Assembly: GCF_023277745.1 (NCBI RefSeq)
Contig: NZ_CP086322.1
Span: 4,030,001-4,094,000 of the forward strand
Reading direction: 5' to 3'
DNA: 64,000 nucleotides
Origin: Streptomyces halobius
Lineage (GTDB): Bacteria > Actinomycetota > Actinomycetes > Streptomycetales > Streptomycetaceae
The translations under genes and the position numbers were made by a program. Shown one piece after another: positions 24,207-34,264 of this stretch. The notes beneath the pieces were generated by a model. That model saw nothing but the letters and a program-made list of their open reading frames with translations. It was not told the DNA's origin and made no database searches. The stretch's first letter is position 1, and each line of letters starts with the position of its first letter.

Positions 24207-26162
24207 TCACTTTGATACGACGGCCAGCAGCGCGCCGACCTCGACCTGTTGCCCCGTACGGACGGGCAGGGACGTGAGAGTGCCGGCCCCGGGCGAGGTG
24301 ATCTTGTGTTCCATCTTCATCGCCTCCAGCCACAGCAGCGGCTGCCCGGCCTCCACCCGGTCGCCCTCCGCCAGCCCCGGTGCGATCCGTACGACCGTGC
24401 CGGGCATCGGGGCGAGCAGCGAACCGGGTTCCGTACGGGCGGCCGGGTCGGGGAAGCGGGGCAGTGCGGTGAGGACGTGGGCGCCGCCGGGCAGTGAGTC
24501 GACGTAGAGCCGGTCGCCGTAGCGGGAGACGGTGAACTGCCGTCGCAGGCCGTCGACTTCGAGGACGACCTCGTCCGCTGCCAGGGAGAGGAGCCGCACG
24601 CCGGGGTAGTCGTCGGCGTGCAGCCCGTCCCGGTCCAGCCGGTAGCGGACCTCGTGCACCACGGGTCCGACACCCCCGTCCGCGTACCTCTTGTGCTGTG
24701 GCTGTGCGGGGACATTGCGGAAGCCGCCGAACCGGGAGCGGCCGTGCGCGTCGGCGAGTGCGGCGGCCAGTGGTGCATGGGGGTCCCCCCTGTTCGAGCG
24801 CGGCCGAGAGCTTGGGAGAGGGTCCGGGGCGGGCTCCGTGAGGGTGTCGAGGTGGCGGTCGTAGAAGCCGGTGTCCATGCGCGCCTGGGTGAACTCCGGG
24901 TGGCGCAGGGAGCGTACGAGCAGGTCGCGGTTGGTGACGGGTCCGTGGACGACGGCCCGTTCCAGGGCGCCGGCCAGTTTGCGCACCGCCTCCGCGCGGG
25001 TGGGCGCATGCGCGACGATCTTGGCGAGCATCGGGTCGTAGTGGACGCCGATGGGGTCGCCGTCGGTGTACCCGGTGTCGACCCGTACCCCGTCCCGCAT
25101 GCCGACCCCTCCGTCCCGCACGCCGTCCCGCGCCCCGCCCGGCACCGCCAGCCGGTGCAGCGTGCCCGTCTGCGGCGTCCAGCCCCGGGCCGGGTCCTCC
25201 GCGTACAGGCGGGCCTCGACGGCGTGCCCGCGCGGGCACGGCGGCCCCTCGTCCAGGGCCCGTCCCTCGGCGACCCGGATCTGCAGCGCGACGAGGTCGA
25301 CGCCGAACACGGCCTCGGTGACGGGGTGTTCGACCTGGAGGCGGGTGTTCATCTCCAGGAAGTGGGCCTTGTCGTCCGCCACCAGGAACTCGACGGTGCC
25401 CGCGCCCCGGTAGCCGATCGTCCGGGCCGCGGTGACCGCCGACTCGTGCAGCGAGGCCCGCAGCTCCTCCGGGAGGCCGGGCGCGGGGGCCTCCTCGATG
25501 ACCTTCTGGTGGCGGCGCTGCAGCGAGCAGTCGCGGGTGCCGAGGAGCCAGACGGTGCCGTGTGCGTCGGCGAGGATCTGCACCTCGACATGGCGGCCGC
25601 CCTCGATGTACGGCTCGACGAACACCTCGCCGTCCCCGAACGCACTGGCCGCCTCGGCCCTCGCCGCCGCCAGCTCATCGTCCAGATGGGCCAGTTCGCG
25701 TACCACGCGCATACCGCGCCCGCCCCCGCCCGCAGCCGCTTTGACCAGCACGGGCAGGTCGCCCTCCGTCACCCGCTCCAATGGCGCAAGGCCCATGAGC
25801 TCCTTGGCCCGTGTCTTGGACGCCATGGCCTCGATGGCATCGGGCGGCGGCCCGATCCAGACCAGGCCCGCGTCGCGCACGGCCCGCGCGAAATCCGCGC
25901 TCTCCGACAGGAAGCCATAGCCCGGGTGGACGGCGTCCGCGCCCGCCGCCCGGGCGGCCTTCACCAGCAGGTCGCCCCGCAGATAGGTCTCGGCGGGCGC
26001 CGCCCCCGGGAGCCGTACCGCCGTGTCCGCCGCACGCACGTGCAGCGCGTCCGCGTCCGCGTCGGAGTACACCGCGACTGTGGCGATGCCCAGCTCACGG
26101 CAGGTGCGTGCGACACGGCAGGCGATCTCGCCCCGGTTGGCGACAAGAACTGACGTGATCAC
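24207..26162 (-). CDS. acyl-CoA carboxylase biotin-carrying alpha subunit
   Basis: ATP-dependent carboxylation of enzyme-bound biotin. The 651-residue product has a biotin carboxylase N-domain (SVLVANRGEIACRVARTC), ATP-grasp (AAAGGGGRGMRVV, DCSLQRRHQKVIEEAPAP, EMNTRLQVEHPVTE), BC C-domain and a C-terminal biotinyl domain with EAMKMEH. GTG 26162 has GAGGGAT about 5 bp upstream; ATG 26174 would add four residues. An unusual insert near residues 455-470 (SSRPRSNRGDPHAP) is encoded by a GGGGGTCCCCCC-type element at 24779-24826. It pairs with the beta subunit at 26288. The exact acyl-CoA (methylcrotonyl, geranyl or other) cannot be fixed. Confidence 0.93.
   Translation of the reverse strand: MITSVLVANRGEIACRVARTCRELGIATVAVYSDADADALHVRAADTAVRLPGAAPAETYLRGDLLVKAARAAGADAVHPGYGFLSESADFARAVRDAGLVWIGPPPDAIEAMASKTRAKELMGLAPLERVTEGDLPVLVKAAAGGGGRGMRVVRELAHLDDELAAARAEAASAFGDGEVFVEPYIEGGRHVEVQILADAHGTVWLLGTRDCSLQRRHQKVIEEAPAPGLPEELRASLHESAVTAARTIGYRGAGTVEFLVADDKAHFLEMNTRLQVEHPVTEAVFGVDLVALQIRVAEGRALDEGPPCPRGHAVEARLYAEDPARGWTPQTGTLHRLAVPGGARDGVRDGGVGMRDGVRVDTGYTDGDPIGVHYDPMLAKIVAHAPTRAEAVRKLAGALERAVVHGPVTNRDLLVRSLRHPEFTQARMDTGFYDRHLDTLTEPAPDPLPSSRPRSNRGDPHAPLAAALADAHGRSRFGGFRNVPAQPQHKRYADGGVGPVVHEVRYRLDRDGLHADDYPGVRLLSLAADEVVLEVDGLRRQFTVSRYGDRLYVDSLPGGAHVLTALPRFPDPAARTEPGSLLAPMPGTVVRIAPGLAEGDRVEAGQPLLWLEAMKMEHKITSPGAGTLTSLPVRTGQQVEVGALLAVVSK
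24779..24826. repeat. GGGGGTCCCCCC-type palindromic element inside carboxylase gene
   Basis: ATGGGGGTCCCCCC followed by GAGCGCGGCCGAGAG and GGGAGAGGG. It resembles the elements in the TIGR03084 gene (29856-29940) and in the P450 gene (32270-32301). It is in frame and adds a Pro/Ser/Arg-rich stretch to the protein. Confidence 0.5.
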
Positions 26163-26169
26163 GTGATCC

Positions 26170-26287
26170 CTCATATCCGGCACATCCGTCATAGCCGTCG
26201 TATCCGTCATGGCCGTCCCGCCCGTCATTGCCATCGCATCTGTCACGACCGCCCCATCCGTCATGACCGCCCCATCTGTCATGACCG
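26170..26287 (-). repeat. 18-bp imperfect tandem array between carboxylase genes
   Basis: Read on the minus strand, units of the form ATGACGGATGGGGCGGTC repeat about seven times. Each carries an ATG and most a GGATGGGGC-like ribosome-site segment. The array fills the 125-bp gap between the carboxyltransferase stop and the biotin carboxylase start and is in frame with the latter, so it could also be translated as an N-terminal MTDGAV-type extension. Confidence 0.75.
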
Positions 26288-27891
26288 TCACATCCGGAAG
26301 ACGCCGAAGCCGCCGCGCGCGCCCTCGTAGGGGGCCGTGTGAATGGCGGACAGGCACAGGCCGAGGACGGTGCGGGTGTCGCGGGGGTCGATGACGCCGT
26401 CGTCGTCGAGCCGCCCGGACAGGAACATCGGCAGCGACTCGGACTCGATCTGCTGCTCCACCATGGCCCGCAGCCCGGCGTCCGCCTCGTCGTCGTACGG
26501 CTGTCCTTTGGCGGCGGCGGAAGCGCGGGCGACGATCGACAGCACCCCGGCCAGCTGCTGCGGCCCCATGACGGCCGACTTGGCGCTCGGCCAGGCGAAC
26601 AGGAAGCGCGGGTCGTACGCGCGCCCGCACATGCCGTAGTGCCCGGCGCCGTACGAGGCCCCCATGAGGACGGACAGATGCGGCACCCGTGAATTCGACA
26701 CCGCGTTGATCATCATCGCGCCGTGTTTGATGATGCCGCCCTGCTCGTACTCCTTGCCGACCATGTAGCCGGTGGTGTTGTGCAGGAAGAGGAGCGGGAT
26801 GTCGCGCTGGTTCGCCAACTGGATGAACTGGGCGGCCTTTTGGGACTCCGCGCTGAACAGCACGCCCTGCGCGTTGGCGAGGATGCCGACGGGATAGCCG
26901 TGCAGCTCGGCCCACCCGGTGGTCAGGCTCGGCCCGTACAGCGGCTTGAACTCGTCGAAGTCCGAACCGTCGACGATACGGGCGATCACCTCGCGGGGGT
27001 CGAACGGTGCCTTGAGGTCGCCGGGGACGATGCCCAGCAGCTCGTCCTCGTCGTACTTCGGCGGCGCGGCCGACGGCGGATCGGCGTACGCCTTGCGCCA
27101 GTTGAGGCGGGCGACCACCCGCCGCGCCTGCCGCAGCGCATCGGGCTCGTCGACCGCGAAGTGGTCCGCGAGCCCGGAGGTGCGGGCGTGCATCTCTGCG
27201 CCGCCCAGCGACTCGTCGTCACTCTCCTCGCCGGTCGCCATCTTCACCAGCGGCGGCCCGCCGAGGAAGACCTTGGCCCGCTCCTTGACCATGATGACGT
27301 GGTCGGACATGCCCGGGACGTACGCGCCGCCCGCGGTGGAGTTGCCGAACACGACGGCGACGGTGGGGATGCCGGCGGCGGACAGCCGGGTGAGGTCCCG
27401 GAACAGCGCCCCGCCCGGGATGAAGATCTCCTTCTGGCTGGGGAGATCCGCCCCGCCCGACTCCACGAGGGAGACCACCGGCAGTCGGTTGGCGTGGGCG
27501 ATCTCGTTCGCCCGCAGTGCCTTCTTCAGCGTCCAGGGGTTGCTGGCGCCGCCGCGCACCGTCGGGTCGTTGGCGGTGACCAGGCACTCCACGCCCTCGA
27601 TGACGCCGATCCCGGTGACCAGCGACGCTCCCACTGTGTACTCGGGGGAGGTGCTGCCCCAGGCCGCGAGCGGCGAGAGCTCCAGGAAGGGCGTGTCCGG
27701 GTCGAGCAGCAGCTCGATCCGCTCGCGCGCGAGCAGCTTGCCGCGCTTCCGGTGGCGGGCGAGGTACTTCTCGCCGCCGCCGGCGATCGCCTTGGCGTGC
27801 TCGGCGTCGAGCTCTTCCAGTTTGGCGAGCATCGCCGCGCGGTTCTCGGCGTATTCGGGGCTCGCGGTATCCAGCCCGGTTCCGAGCACGG

Positions 27892-27895
<4 letters not shown>
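26288..27895 (-). CDS. acyl-CoA carboxylase carboxyltransferase subunit
   Basis: Transfers carboxyl from biotin to an acyl-CoA. The 535-residue product has the crotonase-like carboxyltransferase pair: N-half with RHRKRGKLLARERIELLLDP, LVTANDPTVRGGA, FGNSTAGGAYVPGMSD; C-half with VGILANAQGVLFSAESQKAA, LLFLHNTTGYMVGKEYEQGG and MGASYGAGHYGMCGRAYDPR. It belongs to the methylcrotonyl/geranyl-CoA carboxylase beta type (C-terminal GMCGRAYDPRFLF) rather than propionyl-CoA. The GTG start has GGAGGT 6 bp upstream and overlaps the AtuA-like stop by 4 bp (GTGA). Confidence 0.94.
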
Positions 27896-29638
<1,743 letters not shown>

Positions 29639-29646
<8 letters not shown>

Positions 29647-30517
29647 GTGCGCCACCCGGGGCCCTCGGCTCGCGCCCCTTCCCCGGTGGCCCGGCGAACG
29701 CCTGGGCGATTCCCAGCCACCGCTCCGCGTCCGCCCCCTCCGCACGCAGGGACGGGGCATCATCGCGGTGCACCCGCTGGGTCACCAGCAGACAGAACTC
29801 CAGCGCCTCCCCGGTCACCCGCTGCGCGGCGTCCGCGGGCCCGTACGCCCACACGGTGCCTCCCCCACGCTCGGCTTCTCCCCCATGCTCGGCTTCGCTC
29901 GCGCGGGGGGACCCCCATGCGCGGGGGGACCCCCATGGCGCCCGCAGCTCCACCCTGAACTCCTCCTTGGGTGGGGTGAGCTGATGAGCGACGTAGGCGA
30001 AATCCCGGGTTCGTACGCCGATGTGGGCGACATGCCGCAGCCGGGCGGTGGGGGTACGCGTCACCCCCAGCGCGTCGGCGACGTCCTGCCCGTGCGCCCA
30101 GGTCTCCATCAGCCGCGCGGTCGCCATCGACATGACGCTCATCGACGGCCCGTACCACGGCAGCTTCTCGCCCGCCGGCCATTCCAGGAGCGCCCGCAGC
30201 AGCGCCTCCCGCCCGGCGCGCCAGTCCGCCAGCAGCTCCGCGGGCGGCGTCCGTGCGGCGTCCGCCACGCCCTCGTCGACGAAGGTCAGCGGCGAGGCGA
30301 GGGCCCGTTGCGCGGCCCGCCGAAAGCCGTCCGGGTCGGTGGCGGCGAGCAGCGCCTGCCGGTCGGTCCAGGCCAGATGGGCGATCTGATGGGCGACGGT
30401 CCAGCCCTCGGCGGGCGTGGCGGCCGCCCACCGCTCGGCCGGCAGCCCGGCCACCAGGGCGTCCAGCTCGGCACTCTCCTCCCTGAGATCCGCCAGTACG
30501 GCGCCGGGATCGGACAC
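29639..30517 (-). CDS. TIGR03084-family metal-binding protein
   Basis: A 292-residue DinB/mycothiol-isomerase-like protein: [40 protein letters not shown] with the metal-type His, [15 protein letters not shown] and [13 protein letters not shown]. The GTG start has GAGGGGAG 6-13 bp upstream. First gene of the acyl-CoA run. Residues about 200-225 ([18 protein letters not shown]) are an in-frame low-complexity insert from a GGGGGTCCCCCC-type element at 29856-29940. The function is unknown; the family is often found beside AtuA/carboxylase genes in actinobacteria. Confidence 0.88.
29856..29940. repeat. palindromic element with partial duplication in TIGR03084 gene
   Basis: On the minus strand: ATGGGGGTCCCCCCGCGC twice (18-bp step), then GAGCGAAGCCGAGCATGGGG and GAAGCCGAGCGTGGGGGAGG. 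Both ends are internally duplicated. It adds the [18 protein letters not shown] part of the protein without breaking the frame. Confidence 0.6.
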
Positions 30518-30891
30518 GCGACACTCCCCTCGACGGCCCAACTGCCTTGCGGGCAGGGCCCTGTGGCATACGACGGCGAGCGCGGCACAGGGCCGCGGCC
30601 GTGCGGGTGCGGTGTGGTGCGTTCCGAGCGTGACAGCGCCGATAGAAACAATCAAGCACGCCTGCATGATTTTCTGCCCCGCCAAGTCGGCGAAATGAAC
30701 ACCCGGCAGGTGATCACATCGCGCAACACGGTCAGAGGTATCAGGAATGCCTTCCTCATCCGCCCCCTTCCGCCCCCCAACTGCCGTGATGCGCCCCCGT
30801 CCGCCCCCTGCCCCACCACCCCCTCCCCTCCTCCCCGTTCCTCCCCTCCTCCCCCTGCCCCCACTCGCTCCCCAAGGACGGCCGATCCGCG
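30518..30891. other. 374-bp divergent spacer with polypyrimidine tract
   Basis: Upstream region of the TIGR03084 operon (minus) and of the secreted-protein gene (plus). From about 30804 to 30876 the plus strand is almost purely C and T. A plus-strand ORF from 30747 overlaps the secreted-protein gene in another frame and is rejected. Confidence 0.6.
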
Positions 30892-31353
30892 ATGCGCGCC
30901 ACCGCACTGACCCTCGCCTCAGCAACCGTCGGCCTGCTCGCCTGCGGCGCGGTCGTGGCCGCGAGCGCCGCCCCCCAGCACCGGCCCGCGCAGCAGACCG
31001 TCTCCGAACGGGGCAAACTCGACCGCCTGACCGCACGGTGCCCCGACGGCTACCACACGACCGGTGGCGGCTACCGTCTCTCCGGCTACGAGATGGAGCA
31101 GAGCGTGACCATGTCCCGGCCCACCCGTGACGGCAACGGCTGGGTGGTCAGCGCCGGCGCGGTCAACCCGGACCTGCTCAAACACCTGGACTCCCTGCAG
31201 GGCAAGCAGGACGCGGTGGACCACGCCACGACCGACGAGGAGCGCCAGGCCGCCCGCAGGGAACTGGAGGACGCCCAGAAGGCCGTCTACGACATGCCAC
31301 AGCGTGCGCCGGTCAAAGGGACGGCGTACGTGGTCTGCATGGCTGCCCCGTGA
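30892..31353 (+). CDS. small secreted protein, function unknown
   Basis: A 153-residue protein with a Sec-type signal peptide ([29 protein letters not shown]; cleavage likely after ASA). The mature part has [18 protein letters not shown] and a charged helix with [19 protein letters not shown], and ends [10 protein letters not shown]; the two Cys could form a disulfide. AAGGACGG lies 12-19 bp upstream of the ATG. No domain recognised. It stands alone between divergent promoters and the P450 gene. Confidence 0.82.
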   Translation: MRATALTLASATVGLLACGAVVAASAAPQHRPAQQTVSERGKLDRLTARCPDGYHTTGGGYRLSGYEMEQSVTMSRPTRDGNGWVVSAGAVNPDLLKHLDSLQGKQDAVDHATTDEERQAARRELEDAQKAVYDMPQRAPVKGTAYVVCMAAP

Positions 31354-31451
31354 GCCTCTTGGCGCCCTGAGCGATCGCCCCGGCGCGCCGTTCCCGGCGT
31401 GGTAGACGGATGACGGGTATCGACCGACGCGTATCGACGTCTGGAGGAGCC

Positions 31452-33074
31452 TTGTCCGTTCCGTCCGCTGTGCCGCCACGTCCCGCTCCGCCCCGACCCC
31501 TTCCGCTCCGCCCCGTACCCGGTCCGCGCGGTCTGCCGGGACTCGGGAACCTCCCCGCGTTCGGCAAGGATCCGCTGGCCTTCCTGGTCCGTCTCCGCGA
31601 CGACTTCGGGGACGCGGTGACCTGGTCACTGGGCCCGATGCGCGGTCTGTTCCTCTCGCATCCGCAACACATCGCCGAGCTGCTGACGACCCGGGAGCAG
31701 TCGTTCGACGTCCTCGACATTCTCTGGGCGTTCCGGCAGGTGACGGGCCAGAGCGTCCTCCTCGGCCAGGGGGCGGAATGGCGCCGCAAGCGCGGCCTGG
31801 TGCAGCCGACCGTCCGCCCCCGTCAGGTGCGTCCGTATGCCGCGACCATGGTCGAGTGCGCGCGGCTGGCGGCCGAGCGCTGGCGGGAGCGCGAGCGGAC
31901 CGATGGGCACGAGGCCGTGCAGATCGATGTGCACGAGGAGATGGCGCTGATCACCCAGCAGATCGTGCTCCGGACGCTGTTCGGCAACGACCTCGGCGAC
32001 CGGACGCGGGCGCTGGGCCAGACGATGACCGTGGCCGAGAAGGTCGTCAGCGACGAACTGCGCGGCATCAACCTCTTCCTGCCCGGCTGGGTACCCACCC
32101 CCGGCCGGCGGCGGCTGCTCGCCGCCGTCGCCACCATCGACGCCGAAGTGCACCGGCTGATCAGCGCCCGGCATGCCGGGCAGGTGCGCGCGGCCGCCGG
32201 GCTCGGACGGGCCGGGCCGAACGGGCAGGCCCGGGGAGCGGATGCCGACGATATGTCACAGCAGCGCGATGGGCGTCCCCCCGGACGGAGTCCGGGGGAG
32301 TTTCCGCCCGGGGCGGTGGCGGGCGACGGGATGTCACAGCAGCGCGAAGCGCTTCCGCCCGGGGCGGTGGCGGGCGACGGGAGGGCGTGCGCAGGCTGCG
32401 GCGACCGGGACGATCTGCTCAGCCGGCTCCTCGCGGCCCGGGACGGGGCGGGCCGGCCACTGTCGGCCGAGGAGGTCCGGGACGAGGCGGTGACGCTCTG
32501 GGCGGCCGGTCACGAGACCACGTCCACCGCTCTGACCTGGGCCTGGTGCATGCTGGGCCAGTCGCCGAAGGTGCGTGCCCTGCTGGACGACGAACTGGCG
32601 CGGGTGCTCGGCGGACGGCTGCCCACCATCGACGACTACGACCGCCTGACCTGGACCCAGCAGATCGTCAAGGAGACACTGCGGCTGTATCCGCCCGCCT
32701 GGGCCATCGCCACCGCCGCCCGCGAGGGCGCCACCCTGGGCGGCAGCCGTATCCCGGCCGGGACGACGGTGTGGTGCTCCCAGTGGTCCACCCACCGGGA
32801 CCCCCGGTGGTTCCCCGACCCCGGGGTCTTCCGCCCCGAGCGCTGGGGCCCCGACGCCCCGCATGTCATCCCGGACCACGCCTGGTTCCCGTTCGGCGGC
32901 GGTCAGCGCACCTGCCTGGGCGCCCGCTTCGCCCAGGTCGAGGCGGTACTGCTGCTGGCCACGCTGGCCCAGAGCTTCCATCTGGACCTCGCGCCGGGCC
33001 CCGTGACGCCGAAGGCGGGCCTGCTGCTCCAGCCGGCTACGCCGCTGAGGGCGCGGGTGCGGCGGGCGGGTTGA
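31452..33074 (+). CDS. cytochrome P450 with duplicated disordered insert
   Basis: Haem monooxygenase, about 540 residues, longer than the usual 400-460. It has the Pro-rich N-terminus RPVPGPRGLPGLGN, I-helix AAGHETTSTALTW, ExxR in KETLRLYPPAW and the haem loop FPFGGGQRTCLGARF with the Cys ligand. The type resembles CYP102-like or eukaryotic-like bacterial P450s (WFPDPGVFRPERW). TTG 31452 with GGAGGAG 5 bp upstream is preferred; ATG 31410 is an alternative. Residues about 255-300 are a Gly/Ala/Pro insert made of a duplicated block, one copy holding a palindromic element. No redox partner or biosynthetic genes adjoin. Confidence 0.92.
   Translation: MSVPSAVPPRPAPPRPLPLRPVPGPRGLPGLGNLPAFGKDPLAFLVRLRDDFGDAVTWSLGPMRGLFLSHPQHIAELLTTREQSFDVLDILWAFRQVTGQSVLLGQGAEWRRKRGLVQPTVRPRQVRPYAATMVECARLAAERWRERERTDGHEAVQIDVHEEMALITQQIVLRTLFGNDLGDRTRALGQTMTVAEKVVSDELRGINLFLPGWVPTPGRRRLLAAVATIDAEVHRLISARHAGQVRAAAGLGRAGPNGQARGADADDMSQQRDGRPPGRSPGEFPPGAVAGDGMSQQREALPPGAVAGDGRACAGCGDRDDLLSRLLAARDGAGRPLSAEEVRDEAVTLWAAGHETTSTALTWAWCMLGQSPKVRALLDDELARVLGGRLPTIDDYDRLTWTQQIVKETLRLYPPAWAIATAAREGATLGGSRIPAGTTVWCSQWSTHRDPRWFPDPGVFRPERWGPDAPHVIPDHAWFPFGGGQRTCLGARFAQVEAVLLLATLAQSFHLDLAPGPVTPKAGLLLQPATPLRARVRRAG
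32253..32381 (+). repeat. duplicated block in P450 gene, with and without a palindromic element
   Basis: ATGTCACAGCAGCGCGA occurs at 32253 and 32331; TTCCGCCCGGGGCGGTGGCG occurs at 32302 and 32353. The intervening 32 bp of copy 1 (32270-32301) contain the stem CCCCCGGAC/GTCCGGGGG around GGA; copy 2 has only 5 bp (AGCGC) there. The difference is 27 bp, preserving the frame. Confidence 0.85.
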
Positions 33075-33094
33075 GGGGGGGAAGCGGGGGCGCG

Positions 33095-34147
33095 TCAGCC
33101 GTGCGTCCCCGCGCTCCGTACCGCTCCCACGCTCGCGACCACGACCAGCCCGATCGCCAGCACCTCGGCCCAGCCCAGCGACTGGTGCAGGACCAGGAAG
33201 CCGGCGGTGGCCGCGGCGGCCGGCTCCAGGCTCATCATGACCGCGAAGCCGGCGGCCGGGAGCTTGCGCAGGGCGAGCAGCTCCAGCGTGTACGGCAGGA
33301 CGGACGACATCAGCGCGACGGCGGCGCCCAGGCCCAACGTCACCGGGTTCAGCAGGGCAGCGCCCGCGCTGTGGACGCCCAGCGGCAGACTCAGCACCGC
33401 CGCGACGGTCATCGCCAGCGCGAGCCCGTCCGCCTGCGGGAAGCGCTGCCCCGTACGGGCCGAGAGCAGGATGTACGCGGCCCACAGCCCGCCGGCCGCC
33501 AGCGCGCACCCGGCACCGAGCGGGTTCAGCCCGTCGAAGCCCTCCCGCCCGAGCAGCGCCACGCCACCGAGCGCCAGCACCGCCCACAACATGCTCAGCG
33601 CGCGACGCGAGGTGGCCACGGACAAGATCAGCGGCCCGAGGAACTCCAGGGTGACCGCCGCGCCCAGCGGAATCCGGTCGATCGCCTGATAGAAGAGCGA
33701 GTTCATCCCCGCCAGCGCCACACCGAACGCGAGAACCGTGCCCCAGTCACCACGCGTATATCCGCGCACCTTGGGGCGGCAGACGACCAGCAGCACCAGC
33801 GAGGCGACGACCAGCCGGAGCGTGACGACGCCCAGCGCACCGGCCCGCGGAAAGAGCAGCACCGCCACGGACGAGCCGAACTGCAGCGAGACGATGCCGC
33901 CGATCACCAGCGCCACCGACCCGAGCCGCCCCTGCGCACCCGCCGCCCCGGTGGTCCGGGCCCGGTCCTGGGCCGTCAGCACCTCGGCCGAGGGCGGCAC
34001 CGACGGGGATATCGCCCCGTCGATGCCACAGGCATCGGGGCCGGAACCGTACGACGCACCGGGGACGGAAGAGAAGGAGGAACGATGACGGGAATTGGCC
34101 GATTTGGCCGATACGGGCCCATCAGGAGCGGCAGGCGAAGGGGTCAC
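33095..34147 (-). CDS. EamA/RhtA-type DMT-family exporter
   Basis: A 350-residue inner-membrane protein with ten predicted helices in two EamA repeats (GSVALVIGGIVSLQFGSSVA, LGVVTLRLVVASLVLLVVC, GMNSLFYQAIDRIPLGAAVT; then LAAGGLWAAYILLSARTGQR, LPYTLELLALRKLPAAGF, LEPAAAATAGFLVLHQSLGW). The pattern is closest to RhtA threonine/homoserine exporters. The N-terminal 70 residues are disordered. GTG 34147 follows GGGG; GTG 34156 is also possible. It converges on the first P450 gene. Confidence 0.88.
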   Translation of the reverse strand: MTPSPAAPDGPVSAKSANSRHRSSFSSVPGASYGSGPDACGIDGAISPSVPPSAEVLTAQDRARTTGAAGAQGRLGSVALVIGGIVSLQFGSSVAVLLFPRAGALGVVTLRLVVASLVLLVVCRPKVRGYTRGDWGTVLAFGVALAGMNSLFYQAIDRIPLGAAVTLEFLGPLILSVATSRRALSMLWAVLALGGVALLGREGFDGLNPLGAGCALAAGGLWAAYILLSARTGQRFPQADGLALAMTVAAVLSLPLGVHSAGAALLNPVTLGLGAAVALMSSVLPYTLELLALRKLPAAGFAVMMSLEPAAAATAGFLVLHQSLGWAEVLAIGLVVVASVGAVRSAGTHG

Positions 34148-34264
34148 GCACCCCACGCTAAGGCCCGCCCATCCGCCCCGTGAAATGCCTTTTCCTCTGG
34201 TCCGACAGGATCACGATCACGATGGGGGCGGCATCTGGGCAATGTCACCGGAACTGGGATTTTT

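Noticed and set aside
30747..31130. A 127-codon plus-strand ORF beginning in the polypyrimidine tract
   Set aside because: It overlaps the secreted-protein gene in another frame and is mostly Pro/Leu from the C/T tract.
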